A stretch of DNA of 64,000 nt from Leptospira fainei serovar Hurstbridge str. BUT 6. Lineage in GTDB: Bacteria > Spirochaetota > Leptospiria > Leptospirales > Leptospiraceae. A model generated the notes under the pieces. It worked only from the letters and a program-made list of their open reading frames with translations, had not been told where the DNA came from and made no database searches. Made by a program: the position numbers and the translations under genes. The first letter of the stretch is position 1; each line of letters opens with the position of its first letter. Positions 48,433-58,199 of the stretch are shown here, piece after piece. Where the stretch lies: contig NZ_AKWZ02000010.1 of NCBI RefSeq assembly GCF_000306235.2, positions 1-64,000 of the forward strand, given 5' to 3'.

Positions 48433-51400
48433 TTAAGGACAGCTTATCGTATTTCCCGGATTAGTCGCATACGCCCCTTGAAATTGCAGACCCGCGAATA
48501 GGAACGGATAAGTCTGCGTGCTTGGAATCGGTTGAGTCAATAGTTTAATCTTATCCGTTGTGGTATTAAGACTGCAAGCCTGAGAAGCATTCGACGGGTT
48601 GGTCAACGTAGCCAAGGTAGCCTTAGAGGGAAGAGGAATCTGACCCAAAATGTTATTCACGAGAGGAATAATCAAAGATGGAATCAAGGGACTAACTACC
48701 GTCAGAACACCCTGAGGATCGATTCCAAAGGGATTGTACTGAGTTCCTTCCAAAATATCCAGAGTGTAAGACATACTAGAAGGATCGATAATTAAGCTGA
48801 GAGCATTCAGATTGCTGTAACCGGTTACGCCGGACGGTTGAATGAAGGGCGTAAACTTAATCGTTCCAAGCGCCTTAAAACTGGCTCTTGCCGTATTGAT
48901 TAAATATTTCGGTCCGCTTGAAGGGACTCCATAAATCCTCAATTCAAGATCCGTAAAGTTCACTTCAAGCTGAGGGATAGCGGATCCTGAAGGAACCGGC
49001 TTCAAACTTCCGTTCGGTGCATGAATCGCCCAAAGATCGATTTCAACGCCATCATTACCGTTTACCGTGATCGTCTGACTTGGGTTGGAAGGATTCAAGC
49101 CGGTCAAACTGGGGAAACCCGGAGCCAAGATATTGATAATCGCGGAGGCTTGTAATAACGTTTTCGTTAACTGAAACAAGGCTCCGTTTCCAGCATAGGT
49201 TTGAATTTGGTTAATAAACGCCGCATTCAACGCTAAGTTAAAGGCTCCGTTCTGCCAAAGGCTATATGCGGCCTGAGTCACAGTGTCCGCACTCAAACCC
49301 AATAATAATCCCGGAGTCGCATTACTCTGAGAAAAGAGATAATTCTTCGCATTCTGAATCGCAGTAACTCCCGCAGCTCCGGCTGGCGCCGTGCTTACGA
49401 ATCCGGTAGCGGCATTATGGCCGTGATAATTCGGATTTGCCGGAAGTAACCGACTGCTCGATTTCGCGACTAAAGCCACGTTTGCTGAAGCGACAATTCC
49501 TTTATTGGAACCGGACTGCTGCACTGCCGCATCCGAAGAAACTTGCAAAGAAAGAACTAGTGGGAAATTTGCCAACGGTGCAGGAAGATAATTGGGAAGA
49601 TCCAATTCCAATCCCGGGTTATTCAAGGATTGAAGAACCGCATTCAAAGCGTTTACGGAAACGCGCTCTACGATATCCAATAAAAGCGATTGAGTGATCG
49701 CCGGAGTAACCTGAGGAACCGCGTTTGTGGCGATCATATTTGTGATCGGCCCTAGGAAGGATCCGAGTCCGCTCGTTGAATCTTGCAGGCTCATGGAGGC
49801 CGTATTCAAGTTCTGCCACCAAGGAGAAACATAGAAGTTACCCGTAATCGGATCGTTCGGATCGAAAGGATAAGCTCCGTTGGGAGATTTATTTGTACTC
49901 GTATAACGATTGATTTGAACGTTGATGTTCCCGCTTGAGTCGAACCAAGTTGTTGCCTTCGCTCTCGCGAGCCTCGGTGTATAAGGTCCGCTTCCGTTTA
50001 CGGTCGAATTAGTGGTAAAATAGAAATCCTGTCCGTTTCCGATTAAGCAAGCTAAAACGGTACAATCGTGAGTCAGTCCTATGACCGCTAAGTCGATCAC
50101 GGAATATTCTCCGTAAATATCGATTCCGATCGATCCGTTGCCTAGGACGTAAAAGGAATCCGTGATATTCGGAGTCGAATCCGGAGCCGTCGGAGGGATG
50201 CTAATTCCTGGAATAAAAACGTCCAAAGCCATGGGAAGATTCCCGAGCCCCAGAACGCTCGCAACCACATTGAACGCTCCTCCGTTCTGACTTCCACCGC
50301 AGTATCCGTCTCCGTATTGTCCGGAATTATCACCGTAATTGCGAATATAAGTAATCGAGCCCTGGTAATAATTGATACAACGAGAAGATAGATTCGAGGC
50401 GCTATTCGTAGAAGGATTCGAAGCAAAATCGTTAAAGGTCTGGTTGGCTACCTTGAAATCTGCGTGGGCAAACTTCTGTAGAATCTGTCCGAACAAAGCC
50501 ATCGATTGCGCCTGGTCCATCACCGTCGTCGAGACACCTGTCAGTAATCCGTATGGACTTGCGTTTACCGGACCGTAATTAAAGGAGAAATATCTATTGA
50601 AGATCTCTCCGGTGGCCGTGATGATTTGGTAGTAGTAGGAATTCCCGCCTATAAACGCGTATAACCCCGGAGTCGAACTTAATCTTGCATCGGCGATTAG
50701 ATCCAAATTGGACGCAACAGGACTAGACATGGAACAAGTGCCTGTGCATATAGTATACTGATCCGTAGAACCCATATGATTCAAAGTAATCGACTGAATC
50801 GGATTGGCGCCGCTGATCGGATTTGCAAAATTGCTAGTCACATAAAGGTGGGTATTCGTCGGAAATGTAATATCTTTTCCGCTGGTATTGCCCCAGCCTA
50901 ACGAAACATTCGAGTAGGCTCCGATAGTAGCCGCAGTATTGATAAAATAATCCGGTTCCGTCGTAAATTGAACTTGGTATGGAATCAACGCCATTCCGTT
51001 AGAAGTCATTGAATTTGCAGTCAACGTAAACGTATAAGTCGTGTTAGCAGCCAGTTCCCTGTACGGATCGAAGATCAATCTTGTTCCGGAAGCCCAATGA
51101 AAGACTCCCCCTTTTCCGGGACCTGGAAGCGGATTGTTTAGAGAATCCAAAATCGAAAAGTCCGATTGAACGGACGCTTGGCTCATGGATTTTGAAAATC
51201 GAATTTCCAAGCTTTTATAGCGATTCACGCCTTGAAAAGAACTCACGAACAAAATTACACTCGGTCCGTTGGCTCCGAAATTTGCGGGCAATGAAGCGGG
51301 GGTGTCCAAAGGAGAATAAACGCTTCCGCTGACTCCCTGAGGAAGGCTTCCTCCCTGGTCGGTAACGATACCGAAAGAAGCGAGAAGGGAGGCAAACATT

Positions 51401-51510
51401 CCACCCCCTCCTTTTTTGGAGCCCGAACAAGATATCGTTAGAGTCCCCATCAGGAATATGCATATTCCGAGGTTTTTGAAGCCGATTTTATTTATATTGA
51501 AGCTTTCCAT
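48433..51510 (-). CDS. large lipoprotein with a bacterial Ig-like domain
   Basis: This 1025-residue protein has a probable lipid-attachment cysteine at C28 (GTLTISC), followed by a Ser/Gly linker (SGSKKGGGG). A Big_5-type Ig-like module occupies about 85-190 (LEIRFSKSMSQASVQSDFSI, then ANTTYTFTLT and the closing strand). The remainder is a long region rich in Asn, Ser, Thr and Gly with many predicted strands. It is probably displayed on the periplasmic or outer face of the outer membrane. I do not recognise the rest. The giant lipoprotein gene at 51531 precedes it on the same strand with a 20-base gap, so they form an operon. Confidence 0.78.
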   Translation of the reverse strand: MESFNINKIGFKNLGICIFLMGTLTISCSGSKKGGGGMFASLLASFGIVTDQGGSLPQGVSGSVYSPLDTPASLPANFGANGPSVILFVSSFQGVNRYKSLEIRFSKSMSQASVQSDFSILDSLNNPLPGPGKGGVFHWASGTRLIFDPYRELAANTTYTFTLTANSMTSNGMALIPYQVQFTTEPDYFINTAATIGAYSNVSLGWGNTSGKDITFPTNTHLYVTSNFANPISGANPIQSITLNHMGSTDQYTICTGTCSMSSPVASNLDLIADARLSSTPGLYAFIGGNSYYYQIITATGEIFNRYFSFNYGPVNASPYGLLTGVSTTVMDQAQSMALFGQILQKFAHADFKVANQTFNDFASNPSTNSASNLSSRCINYYQGSITYIRNYGDNSGQYGDGYCGGSQNGGAFNVVASVLGLGNLPMALDVFIPGISIPPTAPDSTPNITDSFYVLGNGSIGIDIYGEYSVIDLAVIGLTHDCTVLACLIGNGQDFYFTTNSTVNGSGPYTPRLARAKATTWFDSSGNINVQINRYTSTNKSPNGAYPFDPNDPITGNFYVSPWWQNLNTASMSLQDSTSGLGSFLGPITNMIATNAVPQVTPAITQSLLLDIVERVSVNALNAVLQSLNNPGLELDLPNYLPAPLANFPLVLSLQVSSDAAVQQSGSNKGIVASANVALVAKSSSRLLPANPNYHGHNAATGFVSTAPAGAAGVTAIQNAKNYLFSQSNATPGLLLGLSADTVTQAAYSLWQNGAFNLALNAAFINQIQTYAGNGALFQLTKTLLQASAIINILAPGFPSLTGLNPSNPSQTITVNGNDGVEIDLWAIHAPNGSLKPVPSGSAIPQLEVNFTDLELRIYGVPSSGPKYLINTARASFKALGTIKFTPFIQPSGVTGYSNLNALSLIIDPSSMSYTLDILEGTQYNPFGIDPQGVLTVVSPLIPSLIIPLVNNILGQIPLPSKATLATLTNPSNASQACSLNTTTDKIKLLTQPIPSTQTYPFLFAGLQFQGAYATNPGNTISCP

Positions 51511-51530
51511 ACTCTTTCCTCTCTAATCCG

Positions 51531-54500
51531 TCATCTCAAAGAAAACATTACATTCAAATCGTCGAAATAAGTCGAAGTCGGTTGGCCTGAGTTCCAGTTA
51601 TCGTAAAAGTAATAACCTTCCGGGCTGAACTTTCTTCCGTTTTGATATATATCCGCAAGCTCTCCGATCAAGGTTCCCGCAGAATATAAGAACGACGTAT
51701 TGTCGTATGCCTGGGTTTGAATCAGTTGAGAATTTAATAAAGTTTTAAAGTCTTGAAACAAATCCGTGACTGCAAAATTCGGATCCATATATGCGTTGGT
51801 TTCCAGGTAGGAGAAAAATGCTCCCGGGACGGCCAAATAATATCCCGTTCCGTACAAATTTTTGCCGTAAGGCGCGATTGCAGTCAGAACCGGCGGCAAA
51901 CTTTGAGTTAATAAATTTGTGACCGTATAAGTTCCGGTATGATTCGGATGATTGAATAAGGACGCCAAAAGGTCCAAAGTATTCTGGATATCCGCATACG
52001 ACGGTTGAATATTGATCAACAGATCGAGAAGAAAATCTAGAGACTTGACGACCGACCAACCTGACGAACTCGACATATAGTCTCTGATATTATTCGCAAA
52101 ATTACCCACATCGTCCCAGGTGGAGTCATAGATATTGGCCGATCTCGGAGCAAAGTAAGTGGACCCTCCGCCGCATACGAATGTCGGATCGGGATTACAG
52201 AATAATTGCGGGTTCGGATATTCAACGATATGATCTCGGAACCAATAAATGACTCCGCCTTGGATATCGAATTTTGTCGGACAAAGTGTCTGGAATGAGG
52301 TATCGTCAGTGGCGCCGGCGCATTCGGATATCAGAAGTGTTTCCCCCATAATATTTTCCAATGCAGGGGCAATCAAAGCGAAGGAATCGGCGTGCGAAGC
52401 ATCGCCCAATTGAGCCAAGAATTGAGCTAAGCCTGAAACCAATCTAGTCTTACTAATTAAGTTCAACATCCCGTCCTGAAAGCGTCTCGTATTCTCGGTC
52501 AGAATACTGAGAAAAGAACGGAACGTATCATCGGGTTGATAATCCGATACGCCTCCACTGGGGTTTCTCAATCCGTACGTAATACCGTTTATACGAATTT
52601 GATAAATGGAAGGAGGAGTCGGGTTGGTTACTGTTCCGTTCGTCGTATCCGGTCCATAGAATGCGTAAGGGCGCGAAAGAAGTTCCGCTAATCTAGATAA
52701 AATCGTGACTGGATTCTGAGGAGTAGCGGTCGTTTGACCGCTAACTTTATCTAATACTGATTTCGCTAATGCAGCCACAAATGGGGTAAACCGATTTCGA
52801 TACGGCCAATAAACCGTGTCGTTCGCGTTGAATAAATCCGGAGTCACGGGAGCGGGCGAAGTAGTCGCCGTATTAATGGATGAACTCGTATCCGTGCTAG
52901 TTGCGGGTAAAAAGCCGAGTAACTGAAGTACGTAACCGTTTTGAGAAATAACCGGAGGAATCAAACCGTAACTGATGGTAGGTTGAGGAACCAAAAGTGA
53001 CCATAATGCGGAATATACGACAGTAGGTCCCATATTTCCGCTGCTTGCAGGAACTCCTGTTCCGTCGGCTCCGTATCCCCACCCTTCTACCAACATAGCG
53101 GAATCGCCCGGAACGGAGGAGAAATACTGCAAATCCTGATGAACTGCGCTATAAACTTTCAGCATCTTGGTCGTGTCCGGTGAGTTACCGGTCGTGCTTC
53201 TCCACTGACCATTATAATTTCCGCATGTACCGGAAGATGCGGTCGCCAAAGGCCCGCAATTCGCGTTCAGGTTCAGCATTCCGACCAGACCGTTTCCGAC
53301 GGCTGTGACGAATAAGGCTTCCGCAAACGCGACGGTCGCCGCCAATTTCGCACGAACAGGTAAAACTACGACAAAGCGTTTTTCATACAAAAGCCATTGT
53401 AGATTTTTGTAAAATGCTTCCTCATCCGAAGAAACCGCGCGCTGTGCGTCCGTCTTCGCAATTTCCGGAATCGTGTATTGCCCTGCTCCTGCTGTTCCGT
53501 TCGGAGTCGCGCATGTTGTTGCGGAATTGTACCCGCCGAGAGAAATGCATTTATTGGTGGAATTCGGATTGAGTTGAATATCGTATCTGTGCGTTTTCCA
53601 AGTCGGCTTATAGTTGTTCTCGCTCAGATCGGAATTTCTCGCGATCGATCCGTCCGGAGAAAGATAATTCCCGGCCCCATCCCTGCGATTCACGTTATAA
53701 TAAGGGCCATATCCTTTGTAAGTGACTTTGACTAGCCAGTCGAGCATCCAAGGCAGAGTTTTGTTAAAAACTTTATCGTAAGGACCTGCGGTAGCGGACA
53801 AATCGATAGGATTGGTACTAGGAACCTGAGTCGCCCCACGAGACGCGTCTTCCATTAAGGAAAGGACCCGAGAATTCATTCCGATTTGATAAACGGACCC
53901 GTCCCGATAAACGTTATTGCTCGTACGACTCTGTTCCGAAATGTTCTTAAAGTTGAATGAATCCGACGAAGATATAACGGACATCATCGCGAATAATCCG
54001 TCCCCTAACGTGATCTCACCGCCGGTCATTCCAGTAATCCAGTCATTCGTCGTAACCGATGGATTCCAGGTGTATCCGTAATTATCCGCTAAATATAATA
54101 TGAGAAAGAGTGTCTCCAATGCGGACACCGTTCCGCTATTCGCGTTGTAAGCCCGATCGAATCCGTTTCCGTCCACGCGAATTAAATTACCTAAGGATTG
54201 TTCGATAGGTCCTGATCCTGATTGTGAAGAAGCCAATAGAGTCGTAGGAAACCCGAGAGCATTTAAGTTAGTCGCGGAATCTTTTAAGAAATCGATGCCG
54301 TTATATCCGGCGCCTAACGCTGCATTTTTTGAAGGAACGACTAGGTCCCTCACGACTTGGAAAAAATCGGTAAACAAAACTCCTAACTCGGAGGAATGCA
54401 AGGTCCCGCCGGGAGCGTTATAGGCAGCGTTCGTGCTGTACGTGGTCGACTGTCCCGGAACGGCTACCGTGAAATACTTTACCAAATTTAGAATCAATTG

Positions 54501-55325
54501 TTTAAGGGTTGTCGCCGGGGAAGTCTGGTTCATGAAGCCGGCTTGGAAATTCATCATGTCACCGGCGCCGTATACGATATTAATGAATCCGTTCTTTAGC
54601 GCGTGAGTCGGATCGTTGACTGCGGACGGCGCAAAAAATCCGTTCATCAATCCCTGAACTCCTGAGCGAAAATTAGCGTTTGCAGTCAGTGCTTTGTACA
54701 GAAAATCTTCCGCTTTTTGCAGAAAGTTGATCGTGGTTTGTTTTTTCAGATCGTTCGCCGTCGTAGTGATGGACTGTTGAATCTGAAGATTAGAATTGGA
54801 ATTGTATTCGTCGAGTAGAGCTTGTGCGGTAATCGGAATCAAATTGCGAACCACTGGGGATGGGTAATGGCGAATTTTTTCGATGATAGGCTGTACAGCA
54901 GCGTACGCACCAGGATTATTCGTTTGAATTTTATTGATTAGATCCGCACCTCCGGAAGCTAATGTCTGCATTGCCGGACGACTCTGAATCATCATCGCTT
55001 CGGTCGCCCGTAGCGTTCCCAAATTATCGGGCTGCGGGGCCTTTGCAAGCGAATCGCCTAACGCCTTATTGAAGCCGACAGGATCTAAATTCGTAAAAAA
55101 ACTCTTAACGACGGGGAAAGGATTTAAGAAAGTAAATAGAGAAACACCGGTGTATGCGGTGGTATTATCATAAAATTTAGCGATTCCGTTCTTCTCCGTA
55201 CCGGAGTGAGAACAACCGCCAGATAAGGTGAATATAAGCGAAAAAATAAGGATAAAACCGGATAATTTCGTCGAAATCGCCTGGGCGCTCCTGCGGTATC
55301 CTAGTGCTTTTCTTCGCATTTTCAT
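51531..55325 (-). CDS. giant lipoprotein of unknown function
   Basis: This 1264-residue protein (from the ATG at 55325, which follows GGAG) has a basic start, a hydrophobic segment and a cysteine at about residue 38 (LSGGC), fitting a lipidated secreted protein. The frame extends to a TTG at 55427. ATGs at 55340 and 55331 are alternatives. The mature part is rich in Asn, Thr, Ser and aromatic residues. It has helical segments early (SLAKAPQPDNLGTLRATEAM) and long mixed regions later, and I see no enzyme motif. It is transcribed just before the Ig-domain lipoprotein and is probably part of the same surface system. Confidence 0.72.
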   Translation of the reverse strand: MKMRRKALGYRRSAQAISTKLSGFILIFSLIFTLSGGCSHSGTEKNGIAKFYDNTTAYTGVSLFTFLNPFPVVKSFFTNLDPVGFNKALGDSLAKAPQPDNLGTLRATEAMMIQSRPAMQTLASGGADLINKIQTNNPGAYAAVQPIIEKIRHYPSPVVRNLIPITAQALLDEYNSNSNLQIQQSITTTANDLKKQTTINFLQKAEDFLYKALTANANFRSGVQGLMNGFFAPSAVNDPTHALKNGFINIVYGAGDMMNFQAGFMNQTSPATTLKQLILNLVKYFTVAVPGQSTTYSTNAAYNAPGGTLHSSELGVLFTDFFQVVRDLVVPSKNAALGAGYNGIDFLKDSATNLNALGFPTTLLASSQSGSGPIEQSLGNLIRVDGNGFDRAYNANSGTVSALETLFLILYLADNYGYTWNPSVTTNDWITGMTGGEITLGDGLFAMMSVISSSDSFNFKNISEQSRTSNNVYRDGSVYQIGMNSRVLSLMEDASRGATQVPSTNPIDLSATAGPYDKVFNKTLPWMLDWLVKVTYKGYGPYYNVNRRDGAGNYLSPDGSIARNSDLSENNYKPTWKTHRYDIQLNPNSTNKCISLGGYNSATTCATPNGTAGAGQYTIPEIAKTDAQRAVSSDEEAFYKNLQWLLYEKRFVVVLPVRAKLAATVAFAEALFVTAVGNGLVGMLNLNANCGPLATASSGTCGNYNGQWRSTTGNSPDTTKMLKVYSAVHQDLQYFSSVPGDSAMLVEGWGYGADGTGVPASSGNMGPTVVYSALWSLLVPQPTISYGLIPPVISQNGYVLQLLGFLPATSTDTSSSINTATTSPAPVTPDLFNANDTVYWPYRNRFTPFVAALAKSVLDKVSGQTTATPQNPVTILSRLAELLSRPYAFYGPDTTNGTVTNPTPPSIYQIRINGITYGLRNPSGGVSDYQPDDTFRSFLSILTENTRRFQDGMLNLISKTRLVSGLAQFLAQLGDASHADSFALIAPALENIMGETLLISECAGATDDTSFQTLCPTKFDIQGGVIYWFRDHIVEYPNPQLFCNPDPTFVCGGGSTYFAPRSANIYDSTWDDVGNFANNIRDYMSSSSGWSVVKSLDFLLDLLINIQPSYADIQNTLDLLASLFNHPNHTGTYTVTNLLTQSLPPVLTAIAPYGKNLYGTGYYLAVPGAFFSYLETNAYMDPNFAVTDLFQDFKTLLNSQLIQTQAYDNTSFLYSAGTLIGELADIYQNGRKFSPEGYYFYDNWNSGQPTSTYFDDLNVMFSLR

Positions 55326-55741
55326 CCCCATAGTCTCCATATAGAAACCAATTCGCTTTATTGAACGACCGTTATTGATAAAACTTCGATCGTTACCGCT
55401 TATGCCGCTTAGACCGAAATTATTCAAATCTTTTTTTATATCAATCGTTCGAATCGTGTATCAGTTGCTATACTTGTACATATTACAACGGTCTACACAA
55501 CGATTTTTTTCATCATTTTAATGGTTTTTTTATCGAACGATTGTTTTTTTATTTCCAGACTAAGGTTCCAAATATTCCAATTATTTTCATATTTTCTCAC
55601 TTACGGGAGACTTTCTTTTCTCTTAAGCGATAGCAATAATGTAATAATTTATTTCCAAACTTAGTCCTTGAGTACTGCGAACGGTTTTTCGGAAAGCCAT
55701 ACCCGAAACGAGGAAAGATAATTTTAAATATCGCCGGATAT
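55326..55741. other. AT-rich intergenic region upstream of the giant lipoprotein pair
   Basis: About 415 bases hold no gene. The first 100 encode only the possible N-terminal extension of the giant lipoprotein. The part at 55500-55660 is strongly AT-rich with long T-runs and probably holds the promoter of the two-gene lipoprotein operon. No convincing operator or structured RNA was seen. Confidence 0.4.
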
Positions 55742-55777
55742 AAAAAAACCGCTCCAGTTTAGAAGAGCGGTTTTTTT
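55742..55777. terminator. bidirectional terminator between the TMEM43 gene and the lipoprotein operon
   Basis: A-run plus ACCGCTC (55742-55754) pairs with GAGCGGT plus T-run (55765-55777) around a 10-base loop. It lies 22 bases after the stop of the minus-strand TMEM43 gene, with T tails in both directions. Confidence 0.9.
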
Positions 55778-55799
55778 CTAAGGTGAATCTCGTTCTAAA

Positions 55800-56894
55800 T
55801 TAGGCCGGCTTCGCCTGCCTTTTCTTGTAGATTCCGTAGCCGATTGCCGCAAGCGCGAGTAATAGCCAAATATACCAAAATTTTACTAGCAAAATCGTTA
55901 TCGCAGTGATAACGAACGCGACGATTCCCAATAGGAAAGAAATTGCCATCTTTCCGAATTCTCCGATCAGCGGAATAAAACTGAGTAAAGCCGTCAAAGG
56001 TCCGACAAGAAGATTCAGACTGATCCAAACGAGGACGAAACTTACTCCTCGTCCGATCCATTTCATCATTTTATCATCGTCCGCTATATCTTTCATGGTT
56101 TTTTGGAAGTCACCCACGGAAGCGTTTAAAAATAGATTATCTTCTTTACTCTTATACTTTCCGATAGAATGTCCCGAAACTGCGCCGACAAACGTCATAT
56201 TTTCCGTCGGAACGGAGCGAACTTCAACGCTGACGCGCTCACAACCTTCAACTTCATCTTTCGAGCATTTCTCGTTTAAAAAGACGTATTCGTCCTTTAA
56301 AATTCCTTTGGTAAGATGCGAAGCTTCCGGAGCAACGGCAGGAACTTCGCTAGTATAATCCACTTCCTTTAAATTTACGGAATATGCTTTTCCATCCTCA
56401 CCTTTTACTTTTCCTCCGGTTGCAAAAGTTTCCGCCTTCGCATGACTCACTTGATAGAACGGTTTGGATTTACATCCTGAAAGTTCGAAATTTTTAGGAT
56501 TTTTAGGGGAGGAAGTCCATTCCAGTTTGCATGTGCGTACTTTCTTTTTATTCGTACCGCTCCCTTCTTCCTTCACTTCTTCGGTCCAAGCATACACTTC
56601 GGGAGTCTGCGAATAGGAGATATAATGGCCCTGCCTAACGAATTCACCTCCAAGAGAATCTGCCGTCAAAGTCCCGGTAACATAGGAAGGCAATCCTTCC
56701 TGTGCTTGAGCGGCAGGAACCGCCCCTTTGAGCGCAGCGCTAGCTTGCTCGCAAGTCTCAATTTGGTAGATGAGAAATAGAGAAACTGGAAATAATACGA
56801 TCCCGGAGAGAATTCCTTTGAACGAATCTCCTAGTTGACCGAATACGCCTATACTCTCCGACGAGGACATCCCGTCCGAATTTTCGAATGCCAT
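55800..56894 (-). CDS. TMEM43-family membrane protein
   Basis: This 364-residue protein has one membrane helix near the N-terminus (about 25-45, GILSGIVLFPVSLFLIYQI). A large extramembrane middle region with the family's repeated patterns follows (TGTLTADSLGGEFVRQGHYI, QTPEVYAWTEEV). Three or four helices lie near the C-terminus (FVLVWISLNLLVGPLTALLS and onward). This matches the TMEM43/LUMA family found in bacteria and animals. The function in bacteria is unknown. The gene is monocistronic, with a strong terminator after it. Its ATG is preceded by GGAGAC. Confidence 0.82.
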   Translation of the reverse strand: MAFENSDGMSSSESIGVFGQLGDSFKGILSGIVLFPVSLFLIYQIETCEQASAALKGAVPAAQAQEGLPSYVTGTLTADSLGGEFVRQGHYISYSQTPEVYAWTEEVKEEGSGTNKKKVRTCKLEWTSSPKNPKNFELSGCKSKPFYQVSHAKAETFATGGKVKGEDGKAYSVNLKEVDYTSEVPAVAPEASHLTKGILKDEYVFLNEKCSKDEVEGCERVSVEVRSVPTENMTFVGAVSGHSIGKYKSKEDNLFLNASVGDFQKTMKDIADDDKMMKWIGRGVSFVLVWISLNLLVGPLTALLSFIPLIGEFGKMAISFLLGIVAFVITAITILLVKFWYIWLLLALAAIGYGIYKKRQAKPA

Positions 56895-57032
56895 GATGTT
56901 GTCTCCTGAATTTGGGCTAAAAAGCGAAATCGCATGTTAACCCTATTTCAGGGAGTTAGGCAATTTATTTTTTCCATGAAATTAGAAGAAAAGAATTATT
57001 TTTACTAATTAAAACGGTCGTGCAAAAACGAT

Positions 57033-57782
57033 TTAAAACAATTCCAGCCAGGCGGTTCGAATATCGGACTTCTCCATAAAATACGTGCCGATCAGCGCGG
57101 CATCCACGTACGGCCTAAATGCGTCCAGATCCTGTTTACTTTTTATTCCCGATTCTCCCACTTTTACTATATTAGGAGAAAGTTTATTTGCAACTTTTGG
57201 AACTAAATCCTTATGAATCGAGAAATCGTCCAAGTCTCTGGTATTGATTCCTACGATATTCGCACCGGCATCTCTCGCGATTTCGGCCTCTTCTTCGGTA
57301 TGAATTTCCGTAAGGACACCCATGCCCAGTTTAGTGGCGGCAAGAATGAGATTCTTGAGCGTATCCGGATCCAAAATTCTAACGATTAAAAGTATCGCAC
57401 CGGCTCCATATTCTCTGGCCTCGATTACTTGTCTTTCGTCTATTATAAAATCTTTACGCAACACCGGGATATTTACCTTTTCCGATACTTGCCGTAGATG
57501 CTCTAAAGAACCGCCGAAGTAATCGGTGTCTGTTAATACGGAAATTCCGGAAGCCCCGCATTCTTCGTACACTTTAGCGATTTGGGTCGGTTCATAGGTT
57601 TCCCGAATCGTTCCGGCAGAGGGACTCTTACGTTTACATTCGGCAATAATCGAAAATTTACGGGAGCGCAGCGACTGCCACAAACTCGGTCCTGAATACT
57701 TTACCGGGGTATATTCGGGAATCGTTTCCAATTCCCTTTTCTTTGTCTCGAGAATATCTCGTAAAACTCTGTGCAACCCCAT
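57033..57782 (-). CDS. trpC: indole-3-glycerol phosphate synthase
   Basis: This 249-residue TIM-barrel enzyme closes the indole ring from carboxyphenylaminodeoxyribulose phosphate in tryptophan synthesis. Diagnostic blocks are [15 protein letters not shown] (substrate and catalytic lysine), [27 protein letters not shown] with catalytic lysine, and [15 protein letters not shown]. It is about the normal length and not fused to TrpF. No other trp gene is adjacent. It starts four bases after the STAS gene stop on the same strand, so the two are probably co-transcribed. Confidence 0.95.
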   Translation of the reverse strand: MGLHRVLRDILETKKRELETIPEYTPVKYSGPSLWQSLRSRKFSIIAECKRKSPSAGTIRETYEPTQIAKVYEECGASGISVLTDTDYFGGSLEHLRQVSEKVNIPVLRKDFIIDERQVIEAREYGAGAILLIVRILDPDTLKNLILAATKLGMGVLTEIHTEEEAEIARDAGANIVGINTRDLDDFSIHKDLVPKVANKLSPNIVKVGESGIKSKQDLDAFRPYVDAALIGTYFMEKSDIRTAWLELF

Positions 57783-57786
57783 TCAA

Positions 57787-58125
57787 TTAGCTGCGGAACG
57801 ACTTTAGAGCTTCATCCTCCGTCTCTCGAATATCGAAGAGAGAAGTAAGTTCAATCACATCAAAAATTCTTTTTACCGCAGGTTTGATTCCGCAAATTTT
57901 TAAGCCGCCTTCCTTTGCGTTCAGCTTCCTAAGAGTCGAGATACAAGCTCTAAATCCGGAAGAAGACATGTAATCGACGTCTTGCATATTCAAGATCACT
58001 TTTGTGTGTCCTTGATTGTCGATGAGATCGTTGAGATTCTCTTCGACTTCGTTAGCGATGGAGACGTCTAAACGCCCCTTGAGGTAAACAATGAGAACTC
58101 CGTCCTGTACCTTATGATCCAGCAA
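57787..58125 (-). CDS. STAS-domain anti-sigma factor antagonist
   Basis: This 112-residue single STAS domain begins MLDHKVQDGVLIVYLKGRLDV. The conserved loop QDVDYMSSSGFRACIST at about 50-65 includes the serine that a partner kinase would phosphorylate. Such proteins release sigma factors or act in partner-switching pathways. No anti-sigma kinase gene is adjacent. The TTG start follows an AGGT element. It lies 74 bases from the divergent murD start and immediately before trpC. Confidence 0.88.
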   Translation of the reverse strand: MLDHKVQDGVLIVYLKGRLDVSIANEVEENLNDLIDNQGHTKVILNMQDVDYMSSSGFRACISTLRKLNAKEGGLKICGIKPAVKRIFDVIELTSLFDIRETEDEALKSFRS

Positions 58126-58199
58126 GGGAACCTACCCTAAGCGATAAATTAGAGACAATTCTGAGTCCGAAAAATAGCCTGTCAACCAAGTTCCCCCAT

